NCBI GenBank assembly: GCA_937138275.1
Contig: CAKZOY010000527.1
Coordinates: forward strand, 1-16,795
Origin: an uncultured Chloroflexota bacterium
Lineage (GTDB): Bacteria; Chloroflexota; Anaerolineae; B4-G1; DUEL01
DNA: 16,795 nucleotides
Reading direction: 5' to 3'
Part shown: positions 6,590-13,629 of the stretch, piece by piece
Numbering within the stretch: position 1 is the stretch's first letter
Layout: every line of letters begins with the position of its first letter
Program-made: the position numbers and the translations under genes
The notes under the pieces: generated by a model
Databases searched by the model: none
Told to the model about the DNA's origin: nothing
Seen by the model: only the letters and a program-made list of their open reading frames with translations

Positions 6590-8170
6590 CTACCAGCCAA
6601 GACTTCTTCCCCGACTAACCCAGTAATAATCCCCAACAAACGTGTACCGCTCATCGGTTACCAGAGTGGTCAGAACAGGACCGGGGGGTACACGCATCAC
6701 CAGATTGACCGCGCTGTACAGGGTAGCCGCGTGGACGGTTCCCTGCGGGCTTAATTTGGCCAGTTCGGGGAAAATCTCGGCGATCACATCGGCCAGCGAG
6801 CGCCGCTCCTTCCGAATCCGCTCCTCCACCATATCCAGCGACTCAAAATCCGGTACGGCGATGACCTGAAGGTCATCGTACTCACAGGAGACCATGTGAC
6901 GGCCCATCTCAAACCGGAGATGCCCCTCTTCCACCGTAGCGGTTCGTATCCATTCCCGTTTGGGACGAGTCGCCCGGCGCCGGATCAGCACCACTCCTGG
7001 CTCATCGGCCCGCCGGACCTCAATATATGCCCCAACGGGTAGCCCATGCCGTTCGTACCACTCCCCCAGCCCGTAGACAAACCGGTGCTCCCGGACCACC
7101 CATCCCGGCATCTCTTCACCGGTCCCCGCGTCCCGGAAGGTGAAGCGAATCCGATGGGTGCGCCCGGTCGGGAAGACCCGTGCCAGGAACGGGGAGAGAG
7201 GCAACGTGCCGGAACGGCGATGGGGACAGGTCAGGACGACCGTCGCCGCCCCCTCCATCTTCGGCAGAGCGACCATATCCGACCATTCGTCGTTCAACAC
7301 GCGCTCCAGATTGATGAGCGTCTCGTCCAGCAACCGGTGGTCATACTCCACCTGGCGAGGCCGCAGGCGATGCGGCGGCTCCAGAATCGGGGTTGGTTCC
7401 AGCCGTCGCAAGTACCAGAGAATCTCCCCGGCTGGACCCACTTCGTCAAACCGTTCGTCCTCAAACAGCGCATAATTCAGAGAAAAGACCGCCAGTTGCG
7501 GGTTGACCTCTCGGGGAATATCCAGATGGCTGATCAGCGCCTCCGCGGGCAACGGCCCTCCTCCCGCCATATCCAGCACCGCCTCAGCGACGTTCAGTTG
7601 ACCCGGAGAAATCTCCACCAGCAGGTCTTTCAGAAACCATTCCCCATCCGAAGAAATGAAGGCCGGTTCCGCCTCTAAGCGAGCAACCAGAGCCCTGCGC
7701 ACGTTTTCTCCATGCCGGGCATACAATTCATCGGGAGATAGCGGCTTTTCGGAGATCCCCTGAGGCACATCGTTCAGCGCGTGATGAGCCAGTTCCGCGG
7801 CAAATTCCCGCACCCGGCCGCCCGGAAAGGAGACCCGAATGACCCGAAACGGGCCCAATTCTGGATTTCGCCCTTCCCGCACACCGATCACCTGACCGGA
7901 AGCAAACTCCAACTGGGGGAAGAAGACCGTATCTCCCACCTGGTAGGAGTCTTTAGGAAGATAGAGCCGCCCCTCCGATAGAATTCGGGCGACTCTCTCT
8001 TCCTCCGCGCGGCACCGGAAATCCACCAGTGCGCGGGCCATCTCGTCGGTGGAAAGGGGCTTTTCCCTTTCCATCAGCAGGTTTTTCAGATAGTCTATAT
8101 CGGCAGCGGTGAGTTGAAATGTTTCCCAGTACGATGGTTCCTGCGTTTTCCGTTTGATCACTTCCGCCAT
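6590..8170 (-). CDS. Uncharacterised multi-domain, probably nucleic-acid-binding protein
   Basis: A 526-residue soluble protein without signal peptide or membrane segment. By eye the domains are: a helical winged-helix-like start (about 20-70, L-T-A-A-D-I-D-Y-L to R-I-L-S-E-G-R-L-Y-L-P); a small SH3/KOW-like barrel (about 75-126, with YQVGDTVFFP and PFRVIRVSFPGGRVREFAAE); a winged-helix resembling HARE-HTH (about 191-258, ending ERFDEVGPAGEILWYL); a beta-rich part at about 300-400 whose GLGEWYERHGLPVGAYIEV recalls B3-like or AbrB-like DNA-binding barrels; and a second HARE-HTH-like end (about 455-518, with TVHAATLYSAVNLVMRVPPG and FVGDYYWV). These assignments are pattern impressions, not searches. 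The ATG at 8170 has only GCAGGG directly abutting it, a poor ribosome site. It is expressed from a strong promoter at 8269-8297 and followed by its small partner. By eye the module is less GC-rich than its neighbours. Confidence 0.8.
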   Translation of the reverse strand: MAEVIKRKTQEPSYWETFQLTAADIDYLKNLLMEREKPLSTDEMARALVDFRCRAEEERVARILSEGRLYLPKDSYQVGDTVFFPQLEFASGQVIGVREGRNPELGPFRVIRVSFPGGRVREFAAELAHHALNDVPQGISEKPLSPDELYARHGENVRRALVARLEAEPAFISSDGEWFLKDLLVEISPGQLNVAEAVLDMAGGGPLPAEALISHLDIPREVNPQLAVFSLNYALFEDERFDEVGPAGEILWYLRRLEPTPILEPPHRLRPRQVEYDHRLLDETLINLERVLNDEWSDMVALPKMEGAATVVLTCPHRRSGTLPLSPFLARVFPTGRTHRIRFTFRDAGTGEEMPGWVVREHRFVYGLGEWYERHGLPVGAYIEVRRADEPGVVLIRRRATRPKREWIRTATVEEGHLRFEMGRHMVSCEYDDLQVIAVPDFESLDMVEERIRKERRSLADVIAEIFPELAKLSPQGTVHAATLYSAVNLVMRVPPGPVLTTLVTDERYTFVGDYYWVSRGRSLGW

Positions 8171-8256
8171 CCCTGCGACAACAATTCTGATATTCCGTCC
8201 TGCGTCAGCGGCAGACTGCCTCCGGAAGAGACGGCTGAAAAAGGGGAAATCCCCAT
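8158..8256 (-). other. Possible 32-codon leader ORF overlapping the 526-residue gene start
   Basis: An ATG at 8256 lies about 6 nt from the predicted transcription start and opens a 32-codon frame beginning MGISPFSAVSSGG and ending at a TGA at 8158-8160, 12 nt inside the downstream gene. It would be nearly leaderless. If translated it could deliver ribosomes to the poorly marked start at 8170. It may equally be chance. Confidence 0.25.
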
Positions 8257-8268
8257 ACAGATACAGAG

Positions 8269-8297
8269 ATTATACCAAAATTCAGGTGGTTTGACAA
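8269..8297 (-). promoter_or_regulatory. Strong sigma70-type promoter of the two-gene unknown module
   Basis: On the minus strand TTGTCA (8297-8292) and a perfect TATAAT (8274-8269) are separated by 17 nt. Transcription should begin near 8262, giving a leader of about 90 nt before the ATG at 8170. Early in that leader GGGG-ATTT-CCCC followed by TTTTT (8254-8238) could form a very small hairpin or pause site. Confidence 0.7.
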
Positions 8298-8320
8298 ATA
8301 ACGCGCGCGGAGATGGGAGT

Positions 8321-8407
8321 TGTGCAGTAAACCATTTCCGGGGAGCAGCGCGCCCGTGAAAAAAGTGGGGTTTATGGGGGCGGCTTCGCCGCCCCCATAA
8401 ACCCCAC
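8321..8407. repeat. Dispersed intergenic hairpin element, copy A
   Basis: About 44 nt of conserved flank (8321-8364; contains AAACCATTTC and GCGCGCCCGTG) precedes a perfect 20-bp inverted repeat, 8365-8384 against 8388-8407, with a TTC triloop. A second copy lies at 16622-16713 with one compensatory base-pair change. It lies just beyond the 3' end of the translin gene and may also act as a transcript terminator or 3'-end stabiliser. No U-tract follows on the minus strand; the A-run at 8359-8364 gives T6 there. Confidence 0.8.
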
Positions 8408-8421
8408 ACCCACCCCCCGAA

Positions 8422-9045
8422 TCATCCCTCCGGCCGACGGGTCAACGCGGCCATCAACCGCCCCTGCAGGAGCGCCTGCGTCACATCCCCGCGGGTGCGC
8501 TCCAGCACCCCCCGCAACTGGTCTACCCGATGGCGCAGCCCTCCGGTCACCATGTCCGGAAAGTCATAGGTCATCAGCAGGTCGTAGACGGACTCCATCA
8601 CCGAAAGCAACCGCTCCGCCTCGCCGGGCCGGTCCCGCCGCAGGAGGTCCAGGCAGCGGCGGCGGAGTTCGGAGGCCGCCTCGCACAGGCCGTTGAGATA
8701 GACCGCGGACGAAACGCCCAGTTCCTCCGGCGACGGAAGCGGCGCGCCGCTCACCAGCGCCAGCGCCAAATGAGCCTCCGTCCGTTCCTTCAGGCCGTCC
8801 TGGACGTACCCCGCGTACAGCAGGTCCGGATAATCCGCCAGCGCGGCCGTCATTTCGCGCGCTATCCCGTCGGCCTGCTCCAGCAACTGACGGGCCGCGT
8901 CCCACTCTTCCCGATGGACCGAGCGGATGGCGGTCGCGCAGAGGCGAACCAGTTCGCGGGAACGGCGCAGCGCCTCATCCCGCGCCGCGTCGCGGGCCGA
9001 GAGATCGGCCCGGATCGCCTCACCGATCGTCTCCAGATGTTCCAC
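8422..9045 (-). CDS. Translin-family protein
   Basis: About 207 residues, all helical, the usual translin length. Diagnostic segments are ADYPDLLYAGYVQDGLKERT (around 70-89), YLNGLCEAASELRRRCLDLL (around 116-135) and ESVYDLLMTYDFPDMVTGGL followed by HRVDQLRGVLERTRGDVT (around 151-189). Translin forms octameric shells that bind single-stranded DNA and RNA; its partner TRAX carries the nuclease site in eukaryotic C3PO. The K-E-R-T-E-A motif here sits where TRAX has Q-E-Y-V-E-A with catalytic glutamates, so nuclease activity is possible but unproven. The biological role of bacterial translins is not established. I place the start at GTG 9045 because GGGGGG lies 5 nt upstream; the GTG at 9051 would overlap that site. 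It follows pyruvate kinase by under 20 nt and is probably the last gene of the glycolytic unit. Confidence 0.85.
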   Translation of the reverse strand: MEHLETIGEAIRADLSARDAARDEALRRSRELVRLCATAIRSVHREEWDAARQLLEQADGIAREMTAALADYPDLLYAGYVQDGLKERTEAHLALALVSGAPLPSPEELGVSSAVYLNGLCEAASELRRRCLDLLRRDRPGEAERLLSVMESVYDLLMTYDFPDMVTGGLRHRVDQLRGVLERTRGDVTQALLQGRLMAALTRRPEG

Positions 9046-9063
9046 AGGCACCCCCCGATGATT

Positions 9064-10473
9064 CTATTCGCCGACTATGCGCACCTGAAGCATATTGGTT
9101 CGGCCCTCGCCACCGAACGGCACCCCCGCCGTCAACACCACCCGATCCCCCTCCCGGACAACTCCCGCCCGGACCGCCGCCCGCTCCATCAGGACGACCA
9201 TCTCATCGGTATTGGTGAACGGCGGGACCAGCACCGGCATCACCCCCCAGACCGGCGCCAGCCGCATCAGCGTGCGGGGGCTGGGCGTGGCAGCGACGAT
9301 GGGCACCGGAGGCCGGTGGCGGGCAACCATGCGGGCCGTCGTGCCGGACATCGTCGCCGTGAGGATGGCGCGGGCGTCCACCTCGGCGGCGATCTCCACC
9401 GTCGCCCGGCTGATGGCTTCGGTGACCGACGAGGCCGCGCACTCCAGCCCGTAGAGGAAGCGCTCCAGGCTCAGGTGGGATTCCGCTCCGGCGCAGATGC
9501 GCACCATCGTCCGCGCCGCCTCCACCGGGTACTTCCCCACCGCCGTCTCCCCCGAAAGCATCACCGCGTCGGTGCCGTCCAGAACGGCATTCGCCACGTC
9601 CGAGGCCTCCGCCCGGGTGGGAGTCGGGTTCTCTATCATCGTCTGGAGCATCTGGGTGGCGGTGATGACCGGCTTGCCGACCCGATTGCAGGCGTGGATG
9701 ATGTTTTTCTGGTGGAACGGCACCTCTTCGGGCGACGTCTCCACCCCCAGGTCGCCGCGGGCCACCATCACCGCGTCGGCGACCTGCAGGATGGCGTCAA
9801 AGTTCGCCACCGCCTCCGCTTTCTCTATCTTGACGACAATGGGTAGATCGGCCGCGCCCCACTCCCGGAGCAGGTCCCGCAGGTCCATCACGTCCTGTGC
9901 CGAACGGACAAAGGAGAGCGCGATCAGGTCCACCCCCTGCTCCACGGCAAAGCGGGCGTCCCGCCGGTCCTTGTCGGTCAGCGCGGAGATGCGCAGAGGG
10001 GCGCCGGGGAGGTTCAACCCCTTGTGGGAGGTCAACCGTCCGCCAAAGACGACCCGGCAGCGAACCTCCTCGTCCTCCCGCCCCTCCACCTGCAGTTCCA
10101 GTTGCCCGTCGTCCAGGAGGACCCGCTGACCCTCATACAGGTCGGCCAGGACTTCGGGATGGGGTACCGGCAAGCGGCCCGGGGCGAAAGGAGCGGTGGT
10201 GAGGCGGACCTCCTCGCCCGGCGTCAGGACAACCCCCTCGGCGGGGAGTTTCCCCAGGCGGAGTTTCGGTCCCTGCAGGTCGGCCATAATAGCCACGAGA
10301 CGGCCCTCCTCCTGCGCCACCTGCCGCGCCGTGGCGATGGTGCGGGCGTGGGTCTCCAGATCGCCGTGGGAGAAGTTGATGCGCGCCACATTCATCCCGG
10401 CCCGCAGGAGTTCCCGGATGACCTCCGGGCTCTGCGACGCCGGTCCCAGCGTGCAGACCAGTTTGGTGCGCAC
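9064..10473 (-). CDS. pyk: Pyruvate kinase
   Basis: A 469-residue cytosolic enzyme that transfers phosphate from phosphoenolpyruvate to ADP, the last step of glycolysis. Hallmarks: RTKLVCTLGPAS at the N-terminus, MNVARINFSHG (active-site Arg31), the family signature IVVKIEKAEAVANF with K215 and E217, VARGDLGVE with the metal-binding Asp241, and TATQMLQTMIENPTPTRAE. The A, B and C domains are all present at the usual length. The A-domain motif D-L-Q-G-P-K-L-R has lysine where K+-dependent enzymes have glutamate, together with the Leu/Gln pair reported for K+-independent pyruvate kinases. I place the start at GTG 10473 because AGGAGG lies 6 nt upstream; the TTG at 10488 would translate that ribosome-binding site. 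The stop of the upstream lipoprotein gene is 24 nt away. Confidence 0.97.
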   Translation of the reverse strand: MRTKLVCTLGPASQSPEVIRELLRAGMNVARINFSHGDLETHARTIATARQVAQEEGRLVAIMADLQGPKLRLGKLPAEGVVLTPGEEVRLTTAPFAPGRLPVPHPEVLADLYEGQRVLLDDGQLELQVEGREDEEVRCRVVFGGRLTSHKGLNLPGAPLRISALTDKDRRDARFAVEQGVDLIALSFVRSAQDVMDLRDLLREWGAADLPIVVKIEKAEAVANFDAILQVADAVMVARGDLGVETSPEEVPFHQKNIIHACNRVGKPVITATQMLQTMIENPTPTRAEASDVANAVLDGTDAVMLSGETAVGKYPVEAARTMVRICAGAESHLSLERFLYGLECAASSVTEAISRATVEIAAEVDARAILTATMSGTTARMVARHRPPVPIVAATPSPRTLMRLAPVWGVMPVLVPPFTNTDEMVVLMERAAVRAGVVREGDRVVLTAGVPFGGEGRTNMLQVRIVGE

Positions 10474-10497
10474 GGTGTCCCTCCTCAAATCACTGAA

Positions 10498-12090
10498 TCA
10501 TGGGCCGGAAGGCGAACCGCGGGTCAAACTCAGCGTGTACGGGCCCGTTTCGTCCAGCGATCGGCCGGCGATCCGATAGACACCGGTCGCCGGTAAAACG
10601 TAATCCAGAATCAGCGCGGACCCTTCCGCTCCGCTGTCGTCGTCCCCGATGAGGTAGAGGCCATCGGGGCCGTAGAGTTCCAGGTAGGTGTCCATCGCGC
10701 GGATGCCGACCATGGAGATGGTCACCCGATCCCCTTCGGTTCCCTCAAACGTCCAGTACCCGTAGGGGGCATCCGCCGTCAATGTGCCGGTAAGGGTCTG
10801 CCCATAGGCAATGGACTGGACCGTCACCGGCACCTTCTCCAGGGTCAGCGTGTACGGGCCGGATTGGGAAGCGTAGGAGAGGGCACTGATACGGTAGGTG
10901 CCGGTGACGGGGAGCATATACCCTGCGATCAGGGCAAAATTCCCCTCGCCGCTGTCGTCGTCGCCAGTGAGATAAAGGCCGTCGGGGTCCAGGAGTTCCA
11001 GGTAAGTATCCGTCAGTCCGCCGGAGCCGACCATAGAGATGCGGACGGCGTCCCCGGCCTGGGCCTCAAAGGTCCAGGTTTCTCTCTCGCCCAGGGCGAG
11101 ATTGCTGGAGACGGTATCCCCGTAGGTCAGCGAGCCGCCGCCCGGCGCTTCGCCGGTGCGGACAGCGATTTCGTAGTCACCGTAACCGGAGTAAGCGGAG
11201 ACGCGCAGGGCGTAGCAGCCAGGGGCCTCCAGATGCAGGCCGAAGAGGCGGGGATTGTAGTCGCCGCCGCTATCGTCATCGGAGGCGACGGTCTCGCCGT
11301 CCTCGTTCAGGACATCCAGCACCGGGTCCCAATCTCCCCGGGCGACGACGTCTATCGTCACGTACTCGTCCCCCTCCGAACAGTAAGTCCACTCATCTAC
11401 GCCCGCGATCTTCAGGGTGGCCTTTACGGGGACGTCCCGTTCCAGATTCCCCCGCTTTTCCGGGGTAGCCTCCGTCGGGGCATAGAAGACTGCGCTGGAG
11501 AGGATGGATTCCATCTTCGGCCATGCGGTCTCCCACTGCTCCTCCGGCGCGGCCGCCAGAATCAGAACGACCACCTCCGCGTCCGCGTAGGTCGCCAGAT
11601 ACCCCCGCAGAGGGATGCCATACTCCGTCCATCCGATCGGCACTCCAACTCCCTCCTGGTGGGCGAAGCGGCGGACTTCCGTCTCTCCCACCTGGGCGTC
11701 GTCCTGGGCGCGGAACCCTTCCAGGCTCTGGTTCAGCAGGGCCTCGGCGGTGCGTTCCTCCTCCGCAGCGTCGGCAAATACGTTCTCCGGGAGACCGGAG
11801 AGCACAATTATGAGTGCGCCGGTTGTCCAGTCCATCATATCGGCGACATCCTGGGACGAGGCCAGGACGATCGCACCGTCCTGCTCGCTGACAACCCAAT
11901 CCGCCGGGTAGGCCAGATCAAACCCGCCAACGGGGAATTCTAAAGGGAGCATTTCCATCGCTGGCGTAGGGGGGACGGTGGGAACAATCTCCGGTGTGGG
12001 GGAAAGGAAAGGGACGGTCAGATTGCACCCCAGCCCGACCGTCAGCAGAAGAATGGCCCCGAGCCAACGCAGGGGCCGCGGTAAATTCAT
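10498..12090 (-). CDS. Exported lipoprotein with three PPC-type beta domains
   Basis: A 530-residue surface protein of unknown role. Residues 8-22 are hydrophobic and end in a lipobox-like G-L-G-C (Cys22), followed by a Pro-rich linker to about 45. Residues 50-203 form one alpha/beta domain beginning FPVGGFDLAYPADW, similar in feel to PsbP or DUF1795-type modules. Residues 220-525 hold three prepeptidase-C-terminal (PPC) like beta-sandwich repeats, each with a D-D-D-S-G motif at 271, 377 and 483, exactly 106 residues apart, and ending in patterns such as TGTYRISALSYASQSGPYTL. The acidic motifs may bind calcium. PPC domains usually ride on secreted enzymes; no enzyme domain is visible. The start is ATG 12090, with AGGAG 4 nt upstream; upstream in-frame codons run through a hairpin. 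It is placed between enolase and pyruvate kinase in one orientation. Confidence 0.85.
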   Translation of the reverse strand: MNLPRPLRWLGAILLLTVGLGCNLTVPFLSPTPEIVPTVPPTPAMEMLPLEFPVGGFDLAYPADWVVSEQDGAIVLASSQDVADMMDWTTGALIIVLSGLPENVFADAAEEERTAEALLNQSLEGFRAQDDAQVGETEVRRFAHQEGVGVPIGWTEYGIPLRGYLATYADAEVVVLILAAAPEEQWETAWPKMESILSSAVFYAPTEATPEKRGNLERDVPVKATLKIAGVDEWTYCSEGDEYVTIDVVARGDWDPVLDVLNEDGETVASDDDSGGDYNPRLFGLHLEAPGCYALRVSAYSGYGDYEIAVRTGEAPGGGSLTYGDTVSSNLALGERETWTFEAQAGDAVRISMVGSGGLTDTYLELLDPDGLYLTGDDDSGEGNFALIAGYMLPVTGTYRISALSYASQSGPYTLTLEKVPVTVQSIAYGQTLTGTLTADAPYGYWTFEGTEGDRVTISMVGIRAMDTYLELYGPDGLYLIGDDDSGAEGSALILDYVLPATGVYRIAGRSLDETGPYTLSLTRGSPSGP

Positions 12091-12109
12091 GGGACTCCTC
12101 TCTGAAAGG

Positions 12110-12140
12110 GGGGTTGCGGCGGCAAAGCCGCCGCAACCCC
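12110..12140 (-). terminator. Hairpin between enolase and lipoprotein genes (partial terminator or mRNA stabiliser)
   Basis: A perfect 14-bp GC-rich stem (12110-12123 with 12127-12140, triloop) starts 8 nt past the enolase stop. On the minus strand only CCTTT follows, so it lacks a good U-tract. Full termination would isolate the downstream genes, for which I see no separate promoter. Partial read-through or 3'-end protection of enolase mRNA is more likely. Confidence 0.5.
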
Positions 12141-12148
12141 ATGGGGTT

Positions 12149-13447
12149 CTACCGCCAGCGGGGGACGTGAGCGTAGGCGCTGATTCCAGCATAGCAGGCC
12201 TGGTCGCCCAGTTCTTCCTCTATGCGGAGCAACTGGTTGTATTTGGCGATGCGCTCGGAGCGGCAGGGCGCGCCGGTCTTGATCTGACCGGTGTTCAGAG
12301 CCACCGCGAGGTCGGCGATGGTGGCATCTTCGGTCTCACCAGAGCGGTGGGAGACGACGACGCCCCAACCGGCCTGCTGGGCCATCTGGACGGCGGCAAT
12401 GGCCTCGGTGAGGGTACCGATCTGGTTGACCTTGCAGAGCAGGGCGTTACAGGAACCCTCCCGGATGGCCCGCCCGATGCGCTCCACATTGGTCACCAGC
12501 AGGTCATCGCCGACGATCTGGATGCGGTCGCCCAGGCGCCGGGTGAGGAGAGCCCAACTCTCCCAGTCGTCCTCCGCCAGGCCATCCTCCAGGCTGATGA
12601 TGGGATACTTCTCCACCCACGCGGCGTAGAAGTCCACCATCTCGGCACCGGTGAGGGTGCGGCCCTCTTTCTTCAGGATGTAGCGGCCGTCCTCGTAGAA
12701 CTCGCTGGCCGCGGGGTCCAGAGCGATCCAGATGTCCTCGCCAGGCCGGTAACCGGCCTTCTGGACCGCCTCCAGGATGACCTCAATGGCCTCCTCGTTG
12801 GTCTTCAGGCTGGGGGCGAAGCCGCCCTCGTCGCCGACGCCGGTGGAGTAATTGCGCTTTTTGAGGACGGACTTGAGGGCGTGGTATACCTCGCCGCCCC
12901 AGCGCAGCGCCTCGGCGAAAGTCGGCGCGCCGACGGGGGCGATCATGAACTCCTGCAGGTCGGGGCCGTCCACGGCATGCTTGCCACCGTTGAGGATGTT
13001 CATCAACGGCACGGGCAGGACGTGGGCGTAGACGCCGCCGATGTAGCGGTAGAGGGGCAGGCGCAGGGCGTTGGCGGCCGCATGGGCCACCGCCAGGGAG
13101 ACGCCCAGGATGGCGTTGGCGCCCAACCGCTCTTTGTTGGGAGTACCGTCCAGTTCCCGCAAGCGCGCGTCAATCCCCATCTGGTCGGTGGCGTCCCAGC
13201 CGAAGAGTTCGTCGGCGATGAGTTCGTTGACGTTCTGGACGGCCTTGAGGACGCCCTTACCGCTGTACCGCTGGGGGTCTTCGTCCCGCAGTTCCAGCGC
13301 CTCATGCACGCCAGTAGAGGCTCCGGAGGGGACCGCTGCCCGGCCCCAGGAGCCATCGGCCAGTACCACTTCCACCTCAATCGTCGGGTTCCCGCGAGAA
13401 TCCAGAATCTCCCGGGCGATGATTTCATCAATGGTCATATCCACCAT
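12149..13447 (-). CDS. eno: Enolase (phosphopyruvate hydratase)
   Basis: A 432-residue full-length enolase converting 2-phosphoglycerate to phosphoenolpyruvate. Visible active-site elements: SGASTGVHEA (41-50), H157 and E166 in the GGKHA...QEF region, GDEGGF with E207, Mg2+ ligands D244, E287 and D314, catalytic K339 in the signature L-L-C-K-V-N-Q-I-G-T, S-H-R-S-G-E-T-E-D with H367, and K390. The start at ATG 13447 has AGGAG 8 nt upstream. A promoter with an extended -10 element precedes it. It is the first gene of a minus-strand series leading to the PPC lipoprotein, pyruvate kinase and translin. Enolase is also a degradosome component in some bacteria, which makes the nearby nucleic-acid-binding translin worth noting, though that link is speculative. 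Confidence 0.98.
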   Translation of the reverse strand: MVDMTIDEIIAREILDSRGNPTIEVEVVLADGSWGRAAVPSGASTGVHEALELRDEDPQRYSGKGVLKAVQNVNELIADELFGWDATDQMGIDARLRELDGTPNKERLGANAILGVSLAVAHAAANALRLPLYRYIGGVYAHVLPVPLMNILNGGKHAVDGPDLQEFMIAPVGAPTFAEALRWGGEVYHALKSVLKKRNYSTGVGDEGGFAPSLKTNEEAIEVILEAVQKAGYRPGEDIWIALDPAASEFYEDGRYILKKEGRTLTGAEMVDFYAAWVEKYPIISLEDGLAEDDWESWALLTRRLGDRIQIVGDDLLVTNVERIGRAIREGSCNALLCKVNQIGTLTEAIAAVQMAQQAGWGVVVSHRSGETEDATIADLAVALNTGQIKTGAPCRSERIAKYNQLLRIEEELGDQACYAGISAYAHVPRWR

Positions 13448-13492
13448 GGCGAATTCTCCTTTCTTTCTGGGACTTCCGTTGCCTTCCGTTCA

Positions 13493-13520
13493 AGTATAAC
13501 ACCTTTGGTGGGAAGGGCAA
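13493..13520 (-). promoter_or_regulatory. Extended -10 promoter of enolase
   Basis: On the minus strand TTGCCC (13520-13515), a 16-nt spacer and TATACT (13498-13493) preceded by TGT (extended -10). The start should fall near 13486, about 40 nt before the enolase ATG. Confidence 0.55.
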
Positions 13521-13530
13521 ATTGGGGATT

Positions 13531-13570
13531 GGGGAGAGGCACCACAGAGGCGCAGAGAGGCACAGAGAGG
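13531..13570. repeat. Short imperfect CACAGAG/GCAGAGAGG direct repeats
   Basis: Units such as CACAGAGG, GCAGAGAGG and CACAGAGAGG recur head to tail between the enolase promoter and the transporter operon's end. The region also contains paired ATTGGGGA words at 13521-13536. No coding potential or known site is seen. Confidence 0.45.
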
Positions 13571-13575
13571 ATTGG

Positions 13576-13617
13576 GCCCCGGATTCCACGGGGCGGGAAT
13601 CCCGTGGAATCCGGGGC
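13576..13617 (-). terminator. 17-bp hairpin at the end of the flavin transporter operon
   Basis: A perfect 17-bp inverted repeat (13576-13592 with 13601-13617, 8-nt loop) lies 12 nt after the ATPase stop. On the minus strand it is followed by CCAATCCT, not a U-tract, so it may stabilise the mRNA end or terminate weakly. Confidence 0.5.
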
Positions 13618-13629
13618 GAATCACCGAAT

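Noticed and set aside
8321..8407. CRISPR-like repeat
   Set aside because: There are only two distant copies, each a long hairpin with flank, and no spacer array.
8530..9846. Open frame of 438 codons on the plus strand opposite translin and pyruvate kinase
   Set aside because: His/Arg/Gln-rich composition with no family resemblance; antisense to two conserved genes.
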